From Omphalotus guepiniiformis (Eukaryota; Basidiomycota; Agaricomycetes; Agaricales; Omphalotaceae), in the NCBI GenBank assembly GCA_028554645.1, contig JAQOOI010000001.1:1-25673 (forward strand): a DNA stretch of 25,673 bases. Reading direction: 5' to 3'. Positions within the stretch are counted from its first letter, which is position 1. Each line of letters opens with the position of its first letter. Both the position numbers and the translations under genes were made by a program. Of this stretch, positions 10,201 to 19,081 are shown one piece after another. The notes beneath the pieces were generated by a model. The model had not been told where the DNA came from. It made no database searches and worked only from the letters and a program-made list of their open reading frames with translations.

Positions 10201-10271
10201 TGGTCGCCCCTGCGCGTGCCCCTGCCAGAGTGGGGGCCGCCGCAGCCATCAACGAAAATGGGTGGCGGTGA
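7254..10271 (+). CDS. Large protein C of unknown family (969 aa, 3 exons)
   Basis: Model: exons 7254-7682, 7740-8749 and 8801-10271. The first intron (57 nt, GTAAGT...CCACAG) is a multiple of three and has no stop, so it can be read through. The second (51 nt, GTGAGC...CTGTAG) removes a TGA and joins two long open frames in phase. The start has a short SPSQSP repeat, then globular sequence with WDQFDMRSVQTYINLVL and a Trp/Tyr/Phe-rich middle. The second half includes LRFRYGGFELS, a block with VNKVGLRYLNLDE, and SGAPVWTTLYVGSLVPK near residue 850. The C-terminus is acidic, then Arg-rich and disordered-looking. I see no transposase DDE triad, helicase Walker motif or reverse-transcriptase YxDD, and no family is recognised. 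Its position between Zn-cluster genes and motif-bearing repeats suggests a role in the same accessory unit. Confidence 0.8.
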
Positions 10272-10828
10272 TGACGACTCTGAGGGTGCCCGGCCGGTAT
10301 CAAGGAAGCATGACTCATGTGCCTTATGTGCCATTTGTCCTGGTAATCAGAGATAGGAGGGCTTCGAAACTAAACTAACTTCACTACTAGTCCATACCTC
10401 TCCGTGGAGCTCCGAGAGTATGGGTTATGGGGGAGTATGGGTGAGTAGGGAGATGACGTAAAAACATTGATACCACAAAAAAGCATGTTATTTGCATAGA
10501 TTGAATTATCATGTGTCCTTGAATTACTGATTGGCTATGTACAAGAGAAATACTGGGTGATATGAGTATCAACCATGGAACAAGTTTCTGCTATAGATGT
10601 GTGATGACCAAATGTGGCGAGAAGACTTTCCAGCTTGCCAGGAAATGGTTCATGTGCATTAATTAATGGTCAGATCATTGGTCTCAACAGATTTTCTCCC
10701 TGCTACTTAGTATGATCCTGGCAACGATGACGTAATCATAGTTTCTATATATGGAGGTAATGGGTGGATAGGGCTATGGACTAGGAGGGCTTCGACTGTA
10801 TGTAGAAAAGGCAGTATGAAGGGTCAGT
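10272..10828. other. Gene-free stretch between convergent genes
   Basis: Contains a short direct repeat (TAGGAGGGCTTCGA at about 10354 and 10784), two GATGACGTAA sequences near 10453 and 10727, and AT-rich DNA. It probably carries the 3' ends of the two convergent transcripts. Confidence 0.5.
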
Positions 10829-11413
10829 CTACCAGGCCTTTTTGAAAGTGTTGAGCCAGTATGCCAGCTTGACCTTTGTTGCTGGCGTTGGCACGAACAC
10901 TCGACCGGTCGAGCGAGCGAGCCCCACCGCGGCATGCCGTGTCTTGCCTCCAAAACTCAACAATCTGGTTTTGGACCGTGTTTGAGGTCCAGCCTGGGGC
11001 GTTGTCGGCGGCTGGCCTCCGGCGGCTCCTCCGGCTCCACCTGCGGGAGGGTTGGGGGGTTGGCTCGGACCACCGGGGCCGGGTGGGAACTCGGTGGAGT
11101 CGTCTCTGGAGTGGGTACTCCTGGTCCCGGCTCTCCTGCCCATGCGTATCCCTGCCACCACTGCATTCTCCAGCAACGAGTATCGATCGACGAACTCCCT
11201 GAAGGCCTCAGCTACCGCCACGGCTTCAACCTCCCGCTCACTCATCGTAGACTCTCTGCTCAAGACACGGGCCGGTAGGGCCTCCGCTGCGCTCAAACCC
11301 AAAAAGGCTCGGAGTACCAGGTCTTGGAGTTGGTCAAAGTCAGGATTGTCGCGAGTGCGGTTCAGGATTCGGTCATACTTCATTGGCCGGTCATGATTCT
11401 CCAAATTGCGCAT
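10829..11413 (-). CDS. Protein D of unknown function (194 aa)
   Basis: I chose the ATG at 11413 because it lies outside the foldback. The frame stays open up to 11611, but those extra 66 codons include 51 that are also open in the mirror arm and look incidental. Residues 1-50 contain a charged segment (KYDRILNRTRDNPDFDQLQDL), followed by a helical part with MSEREVEAVAVAEAFREFVD. A Pro/Gly-rich low-complexity linker and a basic C-terminus follow. No family is recognised. The foldback starts 45 bases upstream of this start codon, so the promoter or an upstream exon may have been displaced. A true first exon inside the foldback cannot be excluded. Confidence 0.55.
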   Translation of the reverse strand: MRNLENHDRPMKYDRILNRTRDNPDFDQLQDLVLRAFLGLSAAEALPARVLSRESTMSEREVEAVAVAEAFREFVDRYSLLENAVVAGIRMGRRAGTRSTHSRDDSTEFPPGPGGPSQPPNPPAGGAGGAAGGQPPTTPQAGPQTRSKTRLLSFGGKTRHAAVGLARSTGRVFVPTPATKVKLAYWLNTFKKAW

Positions 11414-11471
11414 GGGGTTAATCAGGAAGGCGAATGGTGTCACATGGGACACCACCGGAGTTCCTGAACCC

Positions 11472-11489
11472 GTGCACAAATTGTGTACT
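11472..11489 (+). repeat. 18-bp dispersed motif, reference copy
   Basis: GTGCACAAATTGTGTACT. Near-identical plus-strand copies start at 6765, 6817, 11727, 11787, 11948, 12186 and 12249. Minus-strand copies start at 12106, 12407, 12576, 12636 and 12891. Degenerate copies lie at 11594-11611 and 12769-12786. The centre (CAAATTGTG) is nearly palindromic, as expected for the binding site of a dimeric protein. Confidence 0.9.
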
Positions 11490-12151
11490 ACCCAGCCTGC
11501 TCCTATGCCCTTGGATGACAACAACACTGGGCACAAATTCAGAGACAGTCCAAGACTCAGCGCTGCAGCCAGCCTCAATGTCACTGCGTGTTGAGTATGC
11601 AATTTAGGCACTGCCCATCACCGGAAGGCCACTCCACCTAGAAGGATGATAAGGCAGTATCCAATCCGGGGACCACGTCCTGCAAACAGTACACAGTGTC
11701 AGTTGAATGCAACAGGTGAAGCTAGAGTGCACAGATTGTGTATGGCACCTGTCCGAAAGGCAGTGTTCAGTGCCCCTGATGAATGCGTGCGCAAATTGTG
11801 TACTGCCTGTCCTGCTCCTAGGCATCAGCATCAGGTGTCCGGTGTGCACAGCAGTTAACAACTTGATGAAGCTATATGTAATTGCTCATGAATAAATAAG
11901 TAAATAAGTAAATATCTCTGGTGCCTGACAATCGTTGCGCTGTAGCAGTGCGCAAATTGCATACTCGCTCTCCAGAGGGGTCCCAGAGAGAGAAACTGTG
12001 CACTACATCCTGCGGGCAATATAGCAGTACATGTAAATTGGTGGAAGTCCGCATACTAGGCAGAATGTAGAATGTGCCCACCGAAAGAGAGTCCGGTCGG
12101 AAGTTAGTACACAATTTGTGCACGTCCGCAGCCTGGCCACCCCAAGGCACC

Positions 12152-12277
12152 GACTGCCTGACCTTGAGGCGGCCAGGCTGCGGACGTGCACGAATTGCGT
12201 ACTAACTTCCGACCGACTGCCTGACCTTGAGGCGGCCAGGCTGCGGACGTGCACAAATTGTGTACTAACTTCCGACC
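12152..12277. repeat. 63-bp tandem duplication at the foldback centre
   Basis: Units 12152-12214 and 12215-12277 differ at two places inside the 18-bp motif (GAATTGCG against AAATTGTG). The first unit fills most of the unpaired centre and the second belongs to the right arm. Confidence 0.9.
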
Positions 12278-12922
12278 GGACTCTCTTTCGGTGGGCACAT
12301 TCTACATTCTGCCTAGTATGCGGACTTCCACCAATTTACATGTACTGCTATATTGCCCGCAGGATGTAGTGCACAGTTTCTCTCTCTGGGACCCCTCTGG
12401 AGAGCGAGTATGCAATTTGCGCACTGCTACAGCGCAACGATTGTCAGGCACCAGAGATATTTACTTATTTACTTATTTACTTATTTATTCATGAGCAATT
12501 ACATATAGCTTCATCAAGTTGTTAACTGCTGTGCACACCGGACACCTGATGCTGATGCCTAGGAGCAGGACAGGCAGTACACAATTTGCGCACGCATTCA
12601 TCAGGGGCACTGAACACTGCCTTTCGGACAGGTGCCATACACAATCTGTGCACTCTAGCTTCACCTGTTGCATTCAACTGACACTGTGTACTGTTTGCAG
12701 GACGTGGTCCCCGGATTGGATACTGCCTTATCATCCTTCTAGGTGGAGTGGCCTTCCGGTGATGGGCAGTGCCTAAATTGCATACTCAACACACAGTGAC
12801 ATTGAGGCTGGCTGCAGCACAGAGTCTTGGACTGTCTCTGAATTTGTGCCCAGTGTTGTTGTCATCCAAGGGCATAGGAGCAGGCTGGGTAGTACACAAT
12901 TTGTGCACGGGTTCAGGGACTC

Positions 12923-13007
12923 ACTGGAGCTCTCTTCCCCCTTCCCCTGCCAAAAAAAAACCCCAGGGTTGGGAACCCTACTCACTTTTCCTATATAACC
13001 CCTAACC
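12923..13007. other. Junction with telomere-like tract
   Basis: Between the foldback and the DUF2264 gene lies an A9 run (12952-12960), a C/G-rich bit, TATATA, and then CCCCTAACCCTAACC (about 12997-13011). On the minus strand this reads GGTTAGGGTTAGGGG, about two units of the TTAGGG repeat common in fungi. It overlaps the stop codon of the truncated gene. Confidence 0.7.
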
Positions 13008-14929
13008 CTAACCGCTGTTCCTCATACCAAGATCCTCCTTCCTCGTCCCAGGCGACAACCCAACCGCCCAACCACCTTCCGCAATCCAAAACCTCCTTTT
13101 CGTCTTCTTGCCTACCCAAGCAACAGGAGAAAACCTGAGTCTATGCACGCGTAGATACCACATCGGTGCATCTTCACAAGGCGGAACTAGGAACGTCTCG
13201 ATTGATAGGTCAGGATAAGGATCCCACGTCGATCGAAGGTACACGAGCGAACCAGAACCAGATGACTCGAATCTCGGGTTCTTAGTTTGTCTCCTCGCTC
13301 GCCAGCCTTCACCTCCGCCTCCTCCATAGCCATATACACCTCCTTTTCCTTTACTTCCTCCTCCTCCTCCTCCTCCTCCAACCGCGACGACCTCTTCAAA
13401 CGCAAAAACCCCTCCTTCCCAACTATCCCCATTCCCATCACTAACTACAAGCACACTATCACCTCCCTGCTCCTCCAGCGTCCCACCCGCACCAGAAGGA
13501 ACGCTATACCCAAACGCAGACGAATATGCGAATTTACCGTATTTCGCCGCGGCGTGTTTGACGGGGTAGGAAGCTTGTTGACCTGATGAGAGAATGAAAG
13601 TATGGTTGTTCGAAGACGAAGTAAGGTGGAATGCGTGTACGAGTGGTTTACTAGGCTCCAGTAAACTCGGATACACGCCTTCCTCACACGTCCAAAACTC
13701 CTCGTCCCCTCTCATCGCGAGACAGATGAAAAGTTTGAATGCCCAGTAAGGGCTCCCGGGTGAATTATAGTTCTCCAGCATGTTCGTATTGGGGTACGCA
13801 TATCCTAGCGTGAGTATACCCGAAGGTGTGAACGCACCACGGAGGAGGATTGGGTTGTGTAGCCACGAACGTAGGTTACGCAGGACGAGACCTTTCAGTG
13901 TTGGGAGGGTAAATGGTGCGGGGAGGGTAGACGCTGGGATACAGTATGCGAATGCGGACCAGAATGCCGCTGTGGCGAAGCGGTAGGTTAGGGAGCGGCC
14001 AAAGGTTATTGAGCGTCCTATGAGACGAAAACTGTCAGTTACGCAAGGTCAAATCATGGGTGCTACTTTACACACCTTGTGGATCAAAATAATATATGAA
14101 ATCCAATGCAAACATCTTTGCTCTCTTCCTAAATTCCTCACACCAATCCGGATCGATATCTTCTGCAAGTTTGCTATACAGAAGCTGCGCCACCTGGATA
14201 GCAAAGGAAGACGAGTAATAGTCGAGCTGGACGATACCCTCCGGACCATCTCTGGACCATCCGTCGCCGATATAGAACGTGTCGAGGTGGTCCAAGTCGG
14301 ACTTCATACGTTCGGGGTCGAAGCGGGATGAAGAGACTTTTGAGAGACCTAGATTCGTGAAAACCTAAAATATACCATAAGACACGCTGAAAGAGAGAAA
14401 AAGGAAAAAAAACACGCACTCTGAACCACAACCAATTAGTACTCGGCATATCCTTATCATTCAACCCACCCAACCAACCCTCAACACCCTTCCTCTCCTC
14501 TGCACCCAACCGTTCCCAGAAGACATCGCCAGCAACAGCCAACGTATACCCAATAGCAGAACACTCTACCATTCTCTGATCTCTATCCCTCATATTTCCC
14601 CAAAACTCCCCTTCATCCGCCGTGTTCGTACCATTCGCCAACCCACGTACCCATCGCTCAACACCATCATACCTCGACACGCCGTCCCCTCCAGCAATGA
14701 GTGATGCCAGAGCCCACAAAGGCCTCGAGAACCCCTCTAGCTCCGCGGCAACATCATCGAAATGCGCTCCGGTCTCGCCCAAGTGAATCCTCGCTCCTCC
14801 AGGCGAAGTGTACGGAGCCAAAGCATCGAGCATCGTCGTCAGCGCAGAAGCGACATCTTCACGCGTGTGGAGAGGGTTGGAGAGAATTTGTGTATAGAAT
14901 GTAGATTGGGGAGTATATGGTACGGACAT
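13008..14929 (-). CDS. DUF2264 domain protein, C-terminally truncated (602 aa)
   Basis: Exons 14929-14420, 14364-14076 and 14017-13008; introns of 55 and 58 nt in correct phase. The N-terminal half has the hallmarks I associate with DUF2264: [37 protein letters not shown] and [12 protein letters not shown]. The C-terminal part has [18 protein letters not shown] and [10 protein letters not shown] Gly-rich insertion (about residues 480-520) interrupts it. From memory of the family, full-length proteins continue well beyond AEGGWA; here the frame stops about 20 residues later at a TTAGGG-like tract. A GTATGA donor-like site lies just before the stop. The family fold is thought to be an alpha/alpha barrel, but its substrate is not established. 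The gene is probably non-functional or altered at its end. The start is the first ATG with MSVPYTPQS. Confidence 0.85.
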
Positions 14930-15711
14930 TTTTGATGAGAGGTAGAAGAGGATGAGATGGGGGGTTATTAAGGGAGTGTCATGGGGGGACAAAATGTATG
15001 GATGTATTTCCGGAAGGAAGGAAATTTTGCAAAAGTGATCGGACCGGGTTTCCCATCCTTTCCCAACGGTCCGACCTTGTCCTCGGGACTTTTGAGAGCT
15101 TCAGACGATCTTCGGGGTGCCTCAGGGTATACCTCCAAAGCCAACAATAGCCACAAAAGCGGCATTATTGAGATAGAGCACCCGCCGGTCGACGATGACC
15201 CAAGATGTAACACAAGACAGAGCGAACTGTCGAACATCTAAGCTGTGCTATTTGAGGGCGTGCGCGAGGTGTAGCTGGCAATTTCCTAAAGCTAAGGTTT
15301 AGAACGAACCAAATTGATGACCATAATTGTTTCTTACACCCATAAAAACCTATATCTTCGAGTAGTCCTCACCTTAGACGTGATGCAAGCGTATCACTGG
15401 GCCCAAGTCGTAGGCGCGACGACTCAGAAGATGTAGATGAAAGCTTGCAGACTCTCAAAATCGCATAATGATGGATAGAGTAGAACTGAAGAGCGATGTA
15501 CCAGACTGCCAGTAAGGCCGGATTCGGATAATGTAATGCTACCTTATCAGGACTTTCTTGGTTGGTCTCGCCGGCGGCCCGGCCTTGGCCTGCCTTGGCA
15601 TATTCGGATTCCGGAATTCCGCAGTTTTGACAAGAATCGTGTGTACCAATGGCTTAGCACAATCAAATACATTTATGGTCAATTCCTCTGAAAGACTCAT
15701 CCATCTCTAAA
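14930..15711. other. Divergent intergenic region
   Basis: Separates the DUF2264 gene from the Zn2Cys6 regulator. The open frames seen here look non-coding. A stretch near 15590-15625 contains CGG/CCG triplets (for example CGGATTCCGGAATTCCG), the kind of half-sites bound by Zn2Cys6 proteins. Confidence 0.45.
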
Positions 15712-18232
15712 ATGTCCACCTCCTCAAGCAAAACTCCCTATGCATCGACGTCGAAACGCAAGAAACCACCAGCCTGCGATTTCTGCAAATCCCATCGTGT
15801 ACTTTGCCATCCCCAGCCACCAGGAATACCGTGTCCGCGTTGTTTTGAGAAAGGTGTAGAGTGAGTTATCTGACTTCGTTTGGCTATGGATTGTCTTGAT
15901 GTTTTCTCTCTCTTCAGATGTACGACAACGCCAGTTACTCGTAGGAGAAGAAGAACAAAGGCGGAGGTTCTACAATCAAGGATGGAAGCGGCGGCTGCGA
16001 GTCGAGATGGTGCTGGGAGTGGAAGTCTAGCCGTGAATACTCCTTTGAGCGGACATTCAGATGACTCGGAACCCAGCTCGTCTCAATATCAAACTCCCTC
16101 ACATCTGGATAGTGGGCTTGTGCCCGCATTATGGAGCCTTGTGCAGCGTAACTCACTAGGTCTAACAACATTGACCCCTCCAGGCCTCGATCTTCCAGCA
16201 TCCCTAGTAATCGAACTATTCCGAAGTGCGTCTTCGTAAAACCTTATTAATATTGTTCAATTCCTCAAACTCACAATTTATTGTTTATCCAGGTTTTCGC
16301 GACGTACCCCAATTCCACCACCCACTAATGCCCTATAAACGATTAGAATCAACTCTCCAACAATCCTCAGGTCAATTATCCCAACTCCCACCTCAAGACC
16401 GTGTACTCGTTCAATGCATACTAGCTGTTAGCTCTTTGTCTTCTATGGATCTACATATCATAGGCGCAGGGAACTGTTCCGTCGAAGACGTCGATCTCGT
16501 TTCCTCCCGCCCTTTAATGGCCCATAACGCAGACTTGCGCGAGTACGGTCGAAGACGTGAATCAATGTGTCGGAAGCTACGTGAGGATGCTGTGAGGTCG
16601 GCGACTATCGAAGGTGTTACGATTAATGTTTCGCAAGAGAATGCTGCGTCTTGTGTGTTGTTGGACTTTTTACAATATCGTGAGGGGTTACCCAAATATT
16701 TTCTGGTATGGGTGCTAAGAAGTCCGCCTTCCTTTTTTGATTAGATGCCACAGGTCAGGGTATCACCCCTTTCGCTTCTGCGTATACCGCCCATCTTCGA
16801 AGTATGCAGGAAACTCCGGGGTTGACGCTAAGCATCGATACTGGGGATATGCTTAGGTGGTCTTCGTTTTTGGTGAGTAGGTAATCGTAATGTGGATATC
16901 AGAGGCTCTGGTTGACCGGACGATTTAGATGCAACATGCGTTAATGGCGCTTTTGAGCGGCAAATCTATACCGTTGTGAGTTCGAGTTCACTATCTATAC
17001 TGATTTCATTTGTTACTGACCTGACCACCGCCTTCGTCTTAGTACGAAACATGATCAACGTCTTATTTGTGGTGAAGAGCCTCGGTCGTTGGAGGAGGCG
17101 CTGAAGATTTTGTTATCTGATGATGCCACGCCGGGAGACTTTTTCTTACAGTTGCATCCTCGTCAGTCAGAGTAATGCCCTCTTTTCCTGCGTCACGAAT
17201 GTTAAATGGTTCGGCGGCAGTGAGCTTATACATCAGCGACCTCGCACGCGAGAACTCGGAGCGTCTAACAGGAGGTGCGTACCCCACATCCTACATCCCA
17301 TTCACAACGACACACTGGAATCTAACCCAAACATGTAACCCCCTCCCCGCAACAGCTTACGCACGCCGGCAACCATTCGACGAAGCAGCGCTTATAATTC
17401 ATCTATCTTCACTGGACACACTATACAGGGTAGTCGGCGCGTTTAAAAACCGCGCAGACGTTCTTGTGTCCAATGAGAAAGACACCACTCGTGCTCATTT
17501 CATACGATTATGCAAATTCGGTGTTGTGAGCATGTGGGCTTCCCTAATCTTACCTATATACGGTGACCTCGAGCATCGTTGTTCGGCTTACTCTTCCTCT
17601 TCCTCTACGACTTCGACTTCGGGTGATTCAGCTCAGGCTGAAGTTGCTGCTGGTGGTGCTGGTGGTGGTGGTGGTGTTGTCGACGAAGCAGAAGAAAGAA
17701 GCCGCGCACGACTAGAGTTATCTTTCCTTCAAGTCCGAAAAACAGCATTAAAAGCTGCTATTGAAGTAGCTGAATGCCTAACGGCTGTTCCTTCTATTCA
17801 TCGGTTGACGCATATAAATTATACGGATATACATAGATGGGCTAGGCTTTTGTTGACTACGATGGATGTTGATGAGGTTAGTACGCTTGAGAGGGCTTTG
17901 GCTTTGGAACGGTGAGCGGCGTTTTTTTTTTTTGGGTTTCTCGTGAAAGAGGCGACTGATGATTTTTGTTTGGGATACATAGTTTTCGAGACGCTCTCAA
18001 ATTAGCTGGATTTTCATGGGTTGACAGAACTGGATTGATTGAAGTCATCGAAGCTAGGTTATCCGATATCGCGGTGGGGTTCGAGCAAAATTTCTTCTCG
18101 GTCCTGAATGCTGTCACAGCTGGTCCGAGTCCTGATCATCATGAACATTCTTTAACACCTGGACTTTTGACTCTTAATACACTCAATAACACTGGTTTTA
18201 CGATAGAGGATTATACTACATTGAATATATGA
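15712..18232 (+). CDS. Zn2Cys6 fungal transcription factor (665 aa, 9 exons)
   Basis: Exons 15712-15860, 15918-16225, 16293-16679, 16745-16872, 16929-16975, 17043-17161, 17221-17274, 17356-17911 and 17983-18232; all junctions are GT-AG and phases agree. Cys22, 25, 32, 41, 44 and 51 form C-x2-C-x6-C-x8-C-x2-C-x6-C, the Gal4-type binuclear zinc cluster, preceded by the basic stretch KRKK and followed by RRRRR, a likely nuclear signal. The remainder is a mostly helical regulatory region containing RDVPQFHHPLMPYKRLE, TGQGITPFASAYTAHLR and RRQPFDEAALIIHL. It also has a Ser/Thr-rich and Gly/Ala-rich low-complexity insert (about residues 445-485). The 81-nt intron at 17275 is in frame, so a 27-residue-longer protein is possible. 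The gene appears intact. It probably acts as a nuclear regulator; target genes are unknown. Confidence 0.88.
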
Positions 18233-19081
18233 TAATTTGTGACTTTGCTTGTAGCCCTCCTCCTTCCCTGGAATTACAGTGCAGTGTATATATGCGTGTG
18301 TAACTTGAAAGAACCAGGCAGGGAACGACGTCGTATCGTATCGTATCGTATCGTATCGTATTGTAGCGCATTGTTATCGTAGCATTCGCCCTAGGGTCTA
18401 CACTATGAACAAATCCCTGCTATGCTATGCCATGCCATGATGTACTCTATATCATCATATCGTACCGTAGTATTCATACACCCGCGCGCACACCCGCAGC
18501 TTTCGCAACTGCATAGTGACCTTGTAAACATTGTAAACAAGGAACAGTAGAAGAGCGTCAAGTCAGGGTACATAGAAGGGATATATATATGAATGTATGT
18601 GTACGAATAAACAGGGATGAGATGGAGGGTAACAGAGTACGTGAGAGGGAGGAACTTGCTCCGTGAATTGAGGGATTGAGGAAAGGAAGGGAAGAAATGT
18701 ACAAGATTAATAAATAATAATTCATGGGTGAATTAGGAATGGTGGGATGAGTGCGTCGGGGTAAGTTGAGGAAAAGAGGGAGGAGCTGGCGTGGAAATAA
18801 TGTATGGATAATTCGACGAGAAGGAGAAGGGAAGAGGGGACGCGTTTGTCCGTTTATCTGACTGGTTGGTGGGTGCCTGACCGGAAAGAAACGAGATGGG
18901 TAACGTAACGTAACAAGAAAAGAGAGGGAGAGGTATGAGGGAAGGAAGGGGCAAGAGAGAGAGAGATGAGCGTCGAAAAGCAATGGTATGCTATGGCCCA
19001 GGAACAGGGATGGGGTAGAGAAAAAGAGAGCAATCGCAACTGCAAAAGTAGGGTGAACCCTCAAAGCCCTACTCCAACATT
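18233..19081. other. Gene-free convergent region
   Basis: Lies between the 3' ends of two convergent genes. It holds a TCGTA microsatellite, a purine-rich strand over about 18,590-19,060, and no convincing coding frame. The opposite-strand Ser/Pro/Leu-rich frame at 18,558-19,064 is a product of the pyrimidine-rich composition. Confidence 0.6.
18331..18360. repeat. (TCGTA)6 microsatellite
   Basis: Six perfect TCGTA units, with degenerate units continuing for about 20 bases. Confidence 0.95.

Larger units (their letters stand above)
11458..12922. mobile_element. Foldback element with arms of about 680 bp
   Basis: Left arm 11458-12138 (681 bp) and right arm 12234-12922 (689 bp) are reverse complements with only scattered differences. 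The 8-base length difference comes from a TAAATAAG/CTTATTTA repeat with one pair more in the right arm. The 95-bp centre holds part of a 63-bp tandem duplication. The arms carry regularly repeated copies of the motif GTGCACAAATTGTGTACT. No transposase frame is present: the ORFs in the arms are mirror images of each other. The outer ends read GAGTYCCTGAACCC. I see no target-site duplication. Known foldback elements and MITE-like elements have this architecture, but assignment to a family was not possible. Confidence 0.85.

Noticed and set aside
11604..12776. Several 60-92-codon frames inside the foldback
   Set aside because: Each appears twice as mirror images (for example 11604-11861 and 12519-12776). 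They contain the translated 18-bp motif (as in KLCT or NCVL), so they follow from the repeat rather than from coding.
12995..13012. A real internal telomere
   Set aside because: Only about two TTAGGG units are present, so it is reported as a telomere-like tract and not as a telomere.
18558..19064. 168-codon minus-strand Ser/Pro/Leu-rich frame
   Set aside because: It arises from a pyrimidine-rich strand; overlapping frames have the same composition and there are no domains.
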